This document shows, one piece after another, positions 24,924 through 35,095 of a stretch of DNA of 64,000 bases. The position numbers and the translations under genes were made by a program. This DNA comes from Bordetella sp. 02P26C-1 (GTDB lineage: Bacteria; Pseudomonadota; Gammaproteobacteria; Burkholderiales; Burkholderiaceae_B). The notes beneath the pieces were generated by a model, which worked only from the letters and a program-made list of their open reading frames with translations, did no database searches and was not told where the DNA came from. The number at the start of each line of letters is the position of its first letter. Positions within the stretch are counted from its first letter, which is position 1. Location of the stretch: NCBI RefSeq assembly GCF_009763255.1, contig NZ_WSJB01000011.1, forward strand, positions 1 to 64,000, given 5' to 3'.

Positions 24924-27518
24924 ATGCAAGTCAAGTCGGAAATTCGACAGCAATATGAGTTACATGCGTGGCGGCAATTTCTGGCCCGAAGCACCCTTTG
25001 GCTGGGGATCTGGCTGCTGGGATCCGCAGTCATTTGCGCCGTCGCGGCAAATTGGGACAGTGTGACAAAAACGCAGCGTTTCATTGGCGCGCAGGGGCTG
25101 CTCGCAATTTGCGTGCTCGCTGCCGCAGGGTCTGGCTGGCGGTGGCGGGCCGTTGACGACGCCCGTCAGTATGCGCCTTCTGCGTTATTGGCGCTGGCCG
25201 GGCTGCTGTTGGGCGCGTTGTTGGCGCTGCTGGGGCAAACGTATCAGACCGGGGCTGATACCTGGGAATTGTTTGCCGTCTGGGCCGGTCTGCTGCTGCC
25301 GTGGGCGCTGGTGGGCAGGACGCAGGTGGTGTGGCTGCTGTGGATGGGTGTGGTCAACGTCGCCGGCTTGCTCTATACCTGGGACGGGCATGTGTTTTGG
25401 CTGGCTGCGAGAGACGGCGAACAATTTTTGCCCTTGGTACTGGTGAATCTGCTCTTTCTGGCTGGCTGGGAAGTCGCGGGCCGGCGTGCGGGCGCGAGCA
25501 TGCGGATCGGGCCGAGGCTATTGCTAGCCGGGGCGCTGGGGTTGCTGTTGGCGACACAATTCCTGTCGGCCCCGGATTATTACGGCTTGGGGTCCAGCCT
25601 GACTTGGGTATGGGCCGTGGTAACGGTGGGCCTGGGTTTTTACTACCAGCGTGTGCGCCGTGATCTGGTCGCGTTGGCGATCCTGGCCGCTGGTGTGATC
25701 GTGATGTCGCTGCGCATCGTGGGTGAATGGTGGTTGGACGTCGCCAACGGGCCCTGGGGGGCGCTCGCGCTCGCGGCGATCTTGATCGCCGAGGCGGTGG
25801 TGGCGGCGGGCTGGCTGCGGCGCCTGGCGGCAACCCTGCCAGCGGCGGGTACCCCAGACATTCCCGCTCCCCTTGCCGCACCGTGGTATGTGCAAGGGTT
25901 ACTCGCCTTGAGCGCCTGGCTGGCGACATTGCTGCTGCTGCTTTTCCTGGTGGCGGTGGCCTGGGTGGAGTCCACCGAGGGAGCTTTAGTCAGCGGGCTG
26001 GTGCTTTGCGGACTCGCCGTGACGGGCTTGCGGGTGAGCACCCGCTTATTCTGGCGCCAGTGCCTGACGGCGATGGGTTTTGGCGGTCAGTTGTTGGTGT
26101 GGTTCGCGTTGCTGTTTGGGGACGCGACCTATGAGCTTCATACCGGCGTTTGGTTTTGTCTGCTCGTCGTGGGCGCGTTGGTCTACGCCTTTGGGCGGGA
26201 TGTGCTGCTGCGGTTTTTAACGGCAGGACTCATTGCGCTTGCCTTGAGCGGGCTCATCGCATTGCAGTGGCTGTCCGGGATGGCGAATGAAGAACTGCTG
26301 TGGACGTTATGGGATGACAACGGGCTATCGACGCGGGTGTGGCTGCCGGTAGAGGTCGTCGGGGCATGGGCGGCGGCGGTTGCTTTTTATCTGGGGTACC
26401 GCCCGGTCTGGGCGGGGGCGGGTGTCGGGGAAGCCGGGCCTGGTGCGTCCCCGGAACCTCAACGCGTGGCGTTAACGGCGCAAGGCCGCTGGGTCGCCTT
26501 GCGTCCGTTGGCCTGGGCCTTCGCGTTGGCGGTGCAGCTGACGGTGGGAATGGTGGGCGGCGCATCAATCACGCACTTAGCCGCGTTGTGGCGGGGTGAG
26601 GCGCTGTTTGCGGTCATCGTCGTGGCTGGGGTGTTGCTACCGGCGGTCTGCGCGCTGGTGGTGCTATGGCCGCGCCGTGCCGTGCTGACGAGTGGCGTGG
26701 TGTGGGGTACGCCGTTGGGGTTGCTGTTGTTGGCCCTGTTCTGGTTACGGAGTCCGGGCGTGGCCTTCGCGCTCGCGTGGTTGCTGCTGGGTTACGGACA
26801 GAGGGACACACGACTGACGACGCTGGGCGTGGTGGGTCTGCTCGCGTATGTGATGTTTTACTACTACCAACTGCAGGTGCCGCTGATCGATAAAGCCTTG
26901 TGGCTGGGCGGCGCGGCGTTGTTGTTATTTTTCCTGCGTGCGCTCGTGTACTGGGTGCCGCGTTGGATGAAGACGATTGAGGTGCCCAGCGCCGTACGCC
27001 TGGCTCCGGCCTCCTCGGCCTTGCGTTGGCGTACGGTTGGCATGTTGGCGGGCTTGGGACTGATCCTCGCGGTGGTGAACACCACGATCTGGCAACGCGA
27101 AACACTGCTGGCGCAAGGGCGAGTCGTGATCCTGGAACTGGCGCCCGTGGATCCTCGATCGTTGATGCAGGGCGACTATATGGCGCTGAATTTCGCCGTC
27201 GCGGATTCGCTACGGCCGCGCTGGGATAGCGCCGCGCACGATCTGACGGGCGATGGATATGTCGTGCTGGCCTTGAATGGCGACGGCCTGGGACAGAAAG
27301 TGCGTACGCAGGAGGACGCGATGCCGCTAAAGCGGGAAGAAGTCGCGTTGCGGTACCGGATTCGCAATGGCGATGTGCGCATGGTGACCAATGCTTATTT
27401 CTTCCCGGAGGGACAGGCCGATCGTTACGCGAATGCTCGCTATGGCGAGTTGCGCGTGGGCGACGATGGCACTGCGCTGTTGGTGCGATTGCTGGATGGT
27501 GACCGGCAGCCGCTTTAG
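24924..27518 (+). CDS. Large membrane protein with DUF2157, DUF4401-like and GDYXXLXY domains
   Basis: 864 residues from the ATG at 24924, which has AGGGGAG nine bases upstream (a 24900 start adds eight residues). The N terminus has a short cytosolic segment then a DUF2157 pattern (ARSTLWLGIWLLGSAVICAVAANWD). About 20 hydrophobic segments follow. The C terminus after about residue 700 leaves the membrane and contains RVVILELAPVDPRSLMQGDYMALNF, the hallmark of the GDYXXLXY domain, then a periplasmic-looking beta-rich end. Function is unknown; the domain trio is often found fused like this. Confidence 0.85.
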   Translation: MQVKSEIRQQYELHAWRQFLARSTLWLGIWLLGSAVICAVAANWDSVTKTQRFIGAQGLLAICVLAAAGSGWRWRAVDDARQYAPSALLALAGLLLGALLALLGQTYQTGADTWELFAVWAGLLLPWALVGRTQVVWLLWMGVVNVAGLLYTWDGHVFWLAARDGEQFLPLVLVNLLFLAGWEVAGRRAGASMRIGPRLLLAGALGLLLATQFLSAPDYYGLGSSLTWVWAVVTVGLGFYYQRVRRDLVALAILAAGVIVMSLRIVGEWWLDVANGPWGALALAAILIAEAVVAAGWLRRLAATLPAAGTPDIPAPLAAPWYVQGLLALSAWLATLLLLLFLVAVAWVESTEGALVSGLVLCGLAVTGLRVSTRLFWRQCLTAMGFGGQLLVWFALLFGDATYELHTGVWFCLLVVGALVYAFGRDVLLRFLTAGLIALALSGLIALQWLSGMANEELLWTLWDDNGLSTRVWLPVEVVGAWAAAVAFYLGYRPVWAGAGVGEAGPGASPEPQRVALTAQGRWVALRPLAWAFALAVQLTVGMVGGASITHLAALWRGEALFAVIVVAGVLLPAVCALVVLWPRRAVLTSGVVWGTPLGLLLLALFWLRSPGVAFALAWLLLGYGQRDTRLTTLGVVGLLAYVMFYYYQLQVPLIDKALWLGGAALLLFFLRALVYWVPRWMKTIEVPSAVRLAPASSALRWRTVGMLAGLGLILAVVNTTIWQRETLLAQGRVVILELAPVDPRSLMQGDYMALNFAVADSLRPRWDSAAHDLTGDGYVVLALNGDGLGQKVRTQEDAMPLKREEVALRYRIRNGDVRMVTNAYFFPEGQADRYANARYGELRVGDDGTALLVRLLDGDRQPL

Positions 27519-27601
27519 TGTTTTGTGCGGCTTGGTACGGTGCGCGAGTGCCGGATTAGCGGGACCGGAATCGATGCAGGCGAACGAAGTCCGGCGTGTC
27601 C

Positions 27602-28486
27602 TTAGGCGGCGTGCCGCACAAAGCGCCGCGCCCACAGCAAGGTCGCGCGTTGCAGGAATTCTTCGGGGGTGGCGACTTGTACCGGCGCGAAGCCGAGCGC
27701 CCGCCACGCGTGCTCCAGCATCAACATTGGCTGGCGGGTATCCAGCGCCGGCGCACCGTTCTGCTTGGATAGTTTCAGACCACTTTCGGGGTCGGTGATC
27801 AGGGGTACGTGCATGACACGCGGAGGCTGCGCGCCCAGCAGGCGGGCGAGGACACGCTGACGCGCGGTGGAGCTGAGCAGGTCCGCGCCGCGCACGATAT
27901 CGGTGACGCCCTGCGCGGCGTCGTCTACGACGACGGCAAGCTGATAGGCCCATAAACCGTCTGCGCGTTTGAGCACGAAGTCACCCACGGCATGTTCGAC
28001 GTCCTGCTGCTGTGGGCCGAGCCAGCGATCGGTAAAGGTTTCCACGCCGGGGGGCACGCGTAGCCGCCACGCGCGGGCTTGACGGCCTGGGGCCAGTCCG
28101 GCGCGGCAGGTGCCGGTATAGGGACGCTCGCCATCGGCATTGGTGTAGCCGCCGCGCAGGGCGGAGTCGGCGATTTCACGACGGGTGCAGCCGCAGCCAT
28201 AGATCAGACCACGTTGCGCGAGCGCATCAAATGCTTGTTGATAGGCCTCGCCACGTTGGGACTGCCAGACGATGTCGCCATCCCAATGCAGGCCGAGGGC
28301 GCGCAGCTGGGACATGATGGTCTCGGCGGCACCCGGCACGGTGCGCGGCGTATCGACGTCTTCGATGCGCACCAGCCAGCGGCCGCCGTGCGCGCGGGCA
28401 TCGAGCCAGCTGGCCAGGGCGGCGACTAAGGAACCCAGATGTAATGGACCGCTGGGACTCGGCGCGAAACGACCGACGTAGGTCAC
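27602..28486 (-). CDS. gluQ: Glutamyl-Q tRNA(Asp) synthetase (GluQRS)
   Basis: 294 residues, a truncated glutamyl-tRNA synthetase lacking the anticodon-binding domain; it attaches glutamate to queuosine in tRNA(Asp). The class I ATP motifs are visible: [14 protein letters not shown] (HIGH-like) and [10 protein letters not shown] (KMSKS-like). The zinc site CGCTRREI with later TGTCR is also typical. Its start is three bases after the smg stop, so both are likely one transcript. Confidence 0.95.
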   Translation of the reverse strand: MTYVGRFAPSPSGPLHLGSLVAALASWLDARAHGGRWLVRIEDVDTPRTVPGAAETIMSQLRALGLHWDGDIVWQSQRGEAYQQAFDALAQRGLIYGCGCTRREIADSALRGGYTNADGERPYTGTCRAGLAPGRQARAWRLRVPPGVETFTDRWLGPQQQDVEHAVGDFVLKRADGLWAYQLAVVVDDAAQGVTDIVRGADLLSSTARQRVLARLLGAQPPRVMHVPLITDPESGLKLSKQNGAPALDTRQPMLMLEHAWRALGFAPVQVATPEEFLQRATLLWARRFVRHAA

Positions 28487-28489
28487 AAC

Positions 28490-28948
28490 TCAGTGGAGCC
28501 GGCGGCTGCCCTCGTCATCGAGCAGCTCTTCGAGGACCAAGTTATCGATTTCGGCTTCCTGGCTCCAGAGGACCATGAGCGCGATGATTTTCATCTGATC
28601 GAGCGGCACGGGGGTCTCCGGCGCGGCCAAGGCGCGGTCGATGACGATTTCACGCAAGGGCGCGGGCAGCACGCCAGCGGATTCGAGGAATGCGATGAAG
28701 CCGATGGACTCGGAGCCCAGCTGACGGTATTCGGAATCGGTGTAGATGCGAGTGCCAGTGCTGGGCACTTGAGCCAGATCGACGCAGCGCTCGGTGGTTT
28801 CGGCCAGGCCATACAGCCAGCCGAGGGCGTCGTCTATGTCTTCGTGCTCGAAACCAGCTGCCGCCAGGCGCTTGGCCAGGATGTCTGCCGCGGGACAGGC
28901 TTGCGGGGTGTAGTAGTTTTCGAACAGATAAACGAGGATATCGAACAT
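28490..28948 (-). CDS. smg: Smg family protein (DUF494)
   Basis: 152 residues starting MFDILVYLFENYY, the invariant family N terminus, and ending LEELLDDEGSRRLH. E. coli Smg is 157 residues. The in-frame extension to 29158 crosses the E3 repeat and is not real. The family is usually next to dprA and a topoisomerase gene. Here topB lies 3.6 kb further along the same strand, with gluQRS and the DUF2157 gene between. Function is unknown. Confidence 0.93.
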   Translation of the reverse strand: MFDILVYLFENYYTPQACPAADILAKRLAAAGFEHEDIDDALGWLYGLAETTERCVDLAQVPSTGTRIYTDSEYRQLGSESIGFIAFLESAGVLPAPLREIVIDRALAAPETPVPLDQMKIIALMVLWSQEAEIDNLVLEELLDDEGSRRLH

Positions 28949-29123
28949 ATGGCGCAAGGTATTGCCTGTTTGCACAGTCGGCCCGCATATCGGCAAACCA
29001 GCAAACGTGGATTTAAATGTACGCCGAATTGGGTGTGGGGGCAAATGGGTGAGTTCTGGGGTTTCTTTCGGCTGATTTGGGCGGGATGGTGGGGAGTTTG
29101 GGGCGATTATTGCCACGGACAGG

Positions 29124-29276
29124 GTTCTTTTGGCGCCACGGGCCGGGGTGTGAGGCACCCCGGCCTAGTCGCCTCGGCTCGGCCCCACGAGCAGGGGGCC
29201 GAGGTCCCTGCGGGACTGCCCTCGGCTCGATAGGCCGGCGTGGCTCACACCCCGGCCCGTGGCTCGCATTGTGCGC
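29124..29276 (+). repeat. Structured intergenic repeat, copy E3
   Basis: 5' box GTTCTTTTGGCG (29124-29135); arms 29135-29167 and 29231-29263 pair over 33 bases with two mismatches; core 29168-29230; tail TCGCATTGTGCGC (29264-29276). The core shares TAGTCGC, CGGCTCGGCCC, CACGAGCAGGGG and CCCTCGGCTCGA with the other copies; its inner hairpin is GTCCC-TGC-GGGAC. It ends four bases from the TRAP permease stop, on the opposite strand sense. The rest of the 332-bp gap 28949-29280 holds only the smg leader. Confidence 0.85.
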
Positions 29277-29280
29277 CCGC

Positions 29281-31311
29281 TTAGGCTGCGGGTAGAGGTT
29301 TGGCGTTTTCCAGTTTGAGTTGCGCCAGCTGACGGATGAAAACTGGGATGCAGATGGCCAGACCGATCAGGCCGCTGGTGTAGCCGGGGATGATGGTTAG
29401 CAAGGCGCCAATGACGCACAGCCAACGTTCCCACGTTTTCATCTTCACCAACATATAGCGGGAGAAGGCAGCGGAAAGCAGCGTCAGGCCGATGACGCAA
29501 CCCAACAACGTTTCCCAGAATGCCGGCCACGTGAAGCCCTTGACCGAGATCAGGAGCGATGGCGAGAACACGAACACGAATGGGACGATCAGCTTGGTGA
29601 TGCCTAATCGGAACGCGGTCACGCTGGTGCGCAGCGGGTCGCTGCCTGCCATGCCTGCTGCGGCGTAGGCGGCCAACGCCACGGGGGGTGTGATGTCGGC
29701 GAGGATGCCGAAATAGAACACGAAGAAGTGAGCGGCAATGGGTTGTACGCCGAGCTGCACCAGGATGGGCGCGGCGACGGCGACCATGATGAGGTAGTTA
29801 GCGGTGGTGGGTACGCCGCAACCCATCAGGACGCAGACGATACCGGTCATGACCAGTGCCGCGAGCAGCGTCAGCGTGGTCATGTTGGCGACAAAGTCCG
29901 GGATGACGGAATCCAGGCCGCCCGCGATGAACTGCGCGGCCGAGATCACGATGAACGAGAGCTTGAAGCCCACGCCGGTCAGGGTGACCACGCCAATGAC
30001 TAGGCCCACGGTGCCGGCTGCGGCGCCAACGGCCAGCGCATACTTTGCACCGGTCTCGAATGAGTCGTACAGGTCGCGCCATTTCAGGCGTTGAAACGGG
30101 TTGAGCAGACCAACGATGATGCAGCCGGTGATGCCGGCGAATGCGGCAAGGTACGGGGTACGGCCACTGGCCAGCACGTAGATGAGGGCCACGAGCGGCA
30201 GCAGCGTGGGCCAGCGCCGCTTGAAGGATTCGCGCAGCTTGGGCATTTCATCGTCGCGCAGACCGCGCAGACCTTCGCGTTTGGCCTCGAAGTGCACCTG
30301 CATGAACATGCCGAAGAAATACAAAAAGGCCGGCGCAATGCCCGCGACAATGATTTGTTGATAAGGGATGCCGAGGAACTCGATCATCAGGAACGCGGCC
30401 GCGCCCATGATGGGGGGCGTGATTTGACCGCCCGTGCTGGAAGCGGCTTCCACGCCTGCCGCGAAATGGCGGGGGTAACCGATACGCACCATGGCCGGGA
30501 TCGTCAGCGAGCCCACGGTTACGGCGTTGGCGACCGAGGATCCGGACAGCATGCCGAACATGGCCGAGCCAAAGACGGAGACCTTCGCGGGACCGCCTGC
30601 GTAGCGGCCCGCGACGAAGGACGCGACATCGAGGAACAACTGGCCTAGACCGATACGGCTGGCCAGCACGCCGAACAAGACGAAGTGAAACACGTAGGTG
30701 GCCACCACGCCCACGGCAACGCCGTAGACGCCCTGACTGGTCAGGTACATGTGGTTGACGATCTGCGACCACGAGTTGCCAGCGTGTTTAAGCAGGCCGG
30801 GAAACATCGGACCCAGCCAGGCGTAGGCAAGGAACACTAGCGCGATGACCGGCAATGGCCAGCCCATCGCGCGGCGTGTGCCCTCTAGCAGGCCAATGAT
30901 CAGGATGGTGCCCATGGCCACGTCCATCGGCATCGGGTTGCCGACGCGAAAGGCGAGGTCTTCGAAAATGTACGGGATATAGAGAACGCTGAAGGCCAGC
31001 ACGATGGCAATGGCCCAGTCGTAGAGCGGCACGCCGCCGGGGGCATACCAGGTCGAGCGTGGCTCGCGTTTGTAGTGGGCCTTGCTAAAGCCGAACACCA
31101 AAAAGATGAGGCTTAAAACAAATGCCAGATGCACGCCGCGATGAGTGGCTTCGCGCAGCAGGCCAAAGCCCGCGGTGTAGTAGTGAAAGACCGACAACGT
31201 GACGAGCAAGAACGAAACGATTGCGGTTGCGATGGGCGCTAAGGGGCGAAAGCGGATTTCTGAGTCGAATTTTTCCGCGAGTTGCTGGGCTTTGTCGTGG
31301 TCGATTTCCAT
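29281..31311 (-). CDS. TRAP transporter fused permease (DctQ-DctM, 4TM/12TM)
   Basis: 676 residues, with the small four-helix and large twelve-helix subunits in one chain, as usual for TAXI-type TRAP systems. Large-subunit motifs include GSAMFGMLSGSSVANAVTVGSLTIPAMVRIGYP, ASSTGGQITPPIMGAAAFLM, and CVLMGCGVPTTANYLIMVAVAAP. The C-terminal segment contains FGILADITPPVALAAYAAAGMAGSDP. It pairs with the TAXI receptor 75 bp upstream for sodium- or proton-driven uptake of an organic acid or amino acid. Confidence 0.95.
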   Translation of the reverse strand: MEIDHDKAQQLAEKFDSEIRFRPLAPIATAIVSFLLVTLSVFHYYTAGFGLLREATHRGVHLAFVLSLIFLVFGFSKAHYKREPRSTWYAPGGVPLYDWAIAIVLAFSVLYIPYIFEDLAFRVGNPMPMDVAMGTILIIGLLEGTRRAMGWPLPVIALVFLAYAWLGPMFPGLLKHAGNSWSQIVNHMYLTSQGVYGVAVGVVATYVFHFVLFGVLASRIGLGQLFLDVASFVAGRYAGGPAKVSVFGSAMFGMLSGSSVANAVTVGSLTIPAMVRIGYPRHFAAGVEAASSTGGQITPPIMGAAAFLMIEFLGIPYQQIIVAGIAPAFLYFFGMFMQVHFEAKREGLRGLRDDEMPKLRESFKRRWPTLLPLVALIYVLASGRTPYLAAFAGITGCIIVGLLNPFQRLKWRDLYDSFETGAKYALAVGAAAGTVGLVIGVVTLTGVGFKLSFIVISAAQFIAGGLDSVIPDFVANMTTLTLLAALVMTGIVCVLMGCGVPTTANYLIMVAVAAPILVQLGVQPIAAHFFVFYFGILADITPPVALAAYAAAGMAGSDPLRTSVTAFRLGITKLIVPFVFVFSPSLLISVKGFTWPAFWETLLGCVIGLTLLSAAFSRYMLVKMKTWERWLCVIGALLTIIPGYTSGLIGLAICIPVFIRQLAQLKLENAKPLPAA

Positions 31312-31386
31312 CGCCGGATCCTATCGAGTAAAACGCAACGCGCCGGGCGGGCCCGGCGCGCTGTGGGGGCGGCAAATGCGGCGGGC

Positions 31387-32349
31387 TTATTTCAACAAGC
31401 CGGCTTCTTTGTAGAACTTCTCTGCGCCCGGGTGGAACGGAATGCTGGCGCCCTTGACGGCGTTTTCACGCGTAATGAACTTGCCTTTGGCGTGGCCGTT
31501 ATCGAGCATCTTGCGGGTTTCGTCGTTGTACAGCGCCTTGGTGACTTCGTAGACGACTTCCTCGGGCTGCTTGGCCGAGGTGACCAGCTGGGCGTTGACC
31601 GAGATGGTGTTGACCTCACCTACGCCCTGATAGGTCCCGGCGGCGATGGTGTCGGGGGTGAAGAATTCCTGCTGGCTGCGCAGCTTGTCGATTTCCGGGC
31701 CCACGATCGGCACGAGCTCGATGCCCTCGCCGCTGGAGGCCAGCTCGGCGATAGCGCCAGCGGGCGCGCCGCCAACGAAGAAGAACGCATCCAGCCCGCC
31801 GTCGCGCATTTTGTCGCCGGCTTGGTTGGGTTTGAGGTATTCGGCCTTGATATCTTTATCGGTCATGCCGAACGCGCCCAGGATCAGGCGCACGTCAACC
31901 AGCGTGCCCGAACCCGGTTCGTCCATCGAAACCCGCTTGCCGCGCAGGTCGGCCACGGATTTGATGCCCGCGCCTTTACGGGCGACCAGGTGAATGCTTT
32001 CGGGATAGAGCGTGGCGATCAGGCGCAGGTCTTCGGCCTTGGGCTTGCCCTCGAACGTGCCGGTGCCGGTGGAGGCCCAGTAGGCGACATCCGATTGCGT
32101 GAAGCCGGCTTCGAGCGAGCCTCCGAGGATGCCATTGATGTTGGCGACCGAGCCGTTGGAGGCCACCGCCGTGGCGATCAGTTTGCCGGGTTGCGATACC
32201 GCGTTGGCGATCATGCCGCCCACGGGGTAGTAGGTGCCGGCCGTGCCGCCGGTACCGATGCGGAAAAATTGTTGCGCTTGGGCTTGGCCCACACTGCCGG
32301 CAACGACGAGCGTGACGGCCAGTGCCTTGATCCAGGTCTTGAGTGACAT
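31387..32349 (-). CDS. TAXI family TRAP transporter solute-binding protein
   Basis: 320 residues from MSLKTWIKALAVTLVVAGSVGQAQAQ, a Sec signal peptide cleaved after AQA. GGAG lies seven bases before the ATG at 32349. The diagnostic start of the mature protein is FFRIGTGGTAGTYYPVGGMIANAVS; later DLRGKRVSMDEPGSGT and DAFFFVGGAPAGAIAELA fit the family. TAXI receptors often bind glutamate-like or other small organic solutes. The open frame continues upstream to 33258, antisense to the aldolase gene, and is spurious there. Confidence 0.95.
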   Translation of the reverse strand: MSLKTWIKALAVTLVVAGSVGQAQAQQFFRIGTGGTAGTYYPVGGMIANAVSQPGKLIATAVASNGSVANINGILGGSLEAGFTQSDVAYWASTGTGTFEGKPKAEDLRLIATLYPESIHLVARKGAGIKSVADLRGKRVSMDEPGSGTLVDVRLILGAFGMTDKDIKAEYLKPNQAGDKMRDGGLDAFFFVGGAPAGAIAELASSGEGIELVPIVGPEIDKLRSQQEFFTPDTIAAGTYQGVGEVNTISVNAQLVTSAKQPEEVVYEVTKALYNDETRKMLDNGHAKGKFITRENAVKGASIPFHPGAEKFYKEAGLLK

Positions 32350-32511
32350 AAAGATTCTCCGTATGCGAAGTGTGGTTGTTCTTTCCCGAAGCGATTGTGT
32401 CACGCGCGGGAGGCAAGCATGACTAGGGTTTGCCTGGAGATACACTAAACGCCCCGCACAGCGCACCGTTTCAGACGCTGTGAAGTTCGAACGAAAAGGA
32501 ATCGCGCAATC

Positions 32512-33699
32512 ATGGCTGCCCTCCCCGCTGCTACGCTGACCCTGCCGCCGGCCGCCGTGCCGGGGCTGGCGCTCTCGCAAGTCGATACCCCCAGCCTCGT
32601 GCTGGATCTGGATGCGTTCGAGGCCAATCTGCAGACCATGCAGCGCTGGGCGGATCGTCATGGCGTGAGCTTGCGCCCGCATGGCAAGGCGCATAAATGC
32701 CCCGAAGTCTCGCGCCGCCAGATTGCGCTGGGCGCGCGCGGGATCTGCTGTCAGAAGGTCAGCGAAGCGCTGCCTTTTATCCAAGCGGGCATTGACGACA
32801 TCCATATCAGTAATGAAGTGGTGGGGCCAGCCAAGCTGGCGCTCTTGGCGCAGCTCGCGCGTGCGGCGCGGATCAGCGTCTGTGTGGATCACCCTGACAA
32901 CCTTGCCGCAATAGCGGCAGCGATGGTCGCCGCGCAGGCCGAGGTCGAGGTGCTGATCGAAGTCGATGTGGGTCAAGGGCGCTGCGGTGTCTCCGATGCC
33001 GCGATGGTGGTGGCGCTGGCGCGGCAGATTCAGCAGTCGCCCGGCGTGCGTTTTGGTGGGCTGCAGGCCTATCACGGCTCGGTGCAGCACGTACGCGGTC
33101 ATGCCGAGCGCGCCGCGATTGCCGCGCGTGCCGCCGAGGCCGCGGCGAACTACGCACGCGAGCTGCGCAACGCAGGTGTACCCTGCCATCGCATTACCGG
33201 CGCGGGTACCGGCAGTGCCGAGTTTGATGCGGCGTCGGGGGTCTATACCGAGTTGCAAGCAGGTTCGTACGCGTTTATGGACGGCGACTATGGCGCGAAC
33301 GCGTGGTCAGACGCGTTGGCTTTTCGCAACAGCTTGTTCTTGTTGACTACGGTGATGAGCGTGCCCACCGCCGATCGCATCGTCGTGGATGCGGGGCTGA
33401 AATCGACTACGGTCGAATCCGGCTTGCCGCGCGTGGCGGAACTGGCTGGCTGGGTCTATACCGGGGCCAACGACGAGCATGGTGTCTTGAAAGCGCAGCC
33501 GGATACCGTCGCCGCAGGCCCTGGCTCGAGCGCTGCGCCAGCCTCGGCGGGGGCGAGCCCGGTGCGCCTGGGTGACACCCTGCGGCTGATTCCGTCTCAC
33601 GTGGACCCCACATTTAACCTGCACGACAAGCTTATCGTTTACCGACAAGGTGTGGTCGTAGACATTTGGGACATCGCAGCGCGCGGATTGAGTCGATAA
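32512..33699 (+). CDS. D-threonine aldolase-type PLP enzyme (DSD1 family)
   Basis: 395 residues, alanine-racemase-like fold type III. The PLP lysine is Lys59 in [13 protein letters not shown]. The metal site near the C terminus is SHVDPTFN (His363, Asp365). The His-x-Asp pair matches D-threonine aldolases, rather than the His-x-Cys pair of D-serine dehydratases in the same superfamily. The Achromobacter enzyme has Lys59 with His347 and Asp349, as I recall it; the shift here comes from an Ala/Gly/Ser-rich insert (about 334-350). It would cleave D-3-hydroxy amino acids to glycine and an aldehyde. It diverges from the TAXI-TRAP genes across 162 bp. Confidence 0.88.
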   Translation: MAALPAATLTLPPAAVPGLALSQVDTPSLVLDLDAFEANLQTMQRWADRHGVSLRPHGKAHKCPEVSRRQIALGARGICCQKVSEALPFIQAGIDDIHISNEVVGPAKLALLAQLARAARISVCVDHPDNLAAIAAAMVAAQAEVEVLIEVDVGQGRCGVSDAAMVVALARQIQQSPGVRFGGLQAYHGSVQHVRGHAERAAIAARAAEAAANYARELRNAGVPCHRITGAGTGSAEFDAASGVYTELQAGSYAFMDGDYGANAWSDALAFRNSLFLLTTVMSVPTADRIVVDAGLKSTTVESGLPRVAELAGWVYTGANDEHGVLKAQPDTVAAGPGSSAAPASAGASPVRLGDTLRLIPSHVDPTFNLHDKLIVYRQGVVVDIWDIAARGLSR

Positions 33700-33799
33700 T
33701 ACGTCTGTGCGCCGGTGTGAAAACGCCAGCGCCCCCGTCACCTATACGGTGCTAAATTCTTTTATTCACCTTTTTGTTTCTCATTCCGTAGGAACCGCC

Positions 33800-34993
<1,194 letters not shown>

Positions 34994-35017
34994 TTGTTGC
35001 TAGCACGCTAGGGCAGG

Positions 35018-35047
35018 CGGGGCCGCTTTTGCGGCCCCGTTGTCTTA
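35018..35047 (+). terminator. Rho-independent terminator of the aminotransferase gene
   Basis: CGGGGCCGC, loop TTTT, GCGGCCCCG, then TTGTCTT, 24 bases after the stop. Confidence 0.9.
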
Positions 35048-35095
35048 AAGCATGCAGAACTCAAGCAATCGACTTCAGTCCGACGGTCTGAGGGG

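Noticed and set aside
28949-29158. 70-residue N-terminal extension of Smg
   Set aside because: It reads through the E3 repeat, and Smg proteins start with MFDILVYLFENY.
32411-32435. AGGCAA/TTGCCT inverted repeat upstream of the D-threonine aldolase gene
   Set aside because: Only six bases per arm with a 13-base spacer; not distinguishable from chance.
32350-33258. Minus-strand extension of the TAXI receptor frame
   Set aside because: It lies antisense to the D-threonine aldolase gene. The signal peptide and ribosome site place the start at 32349.
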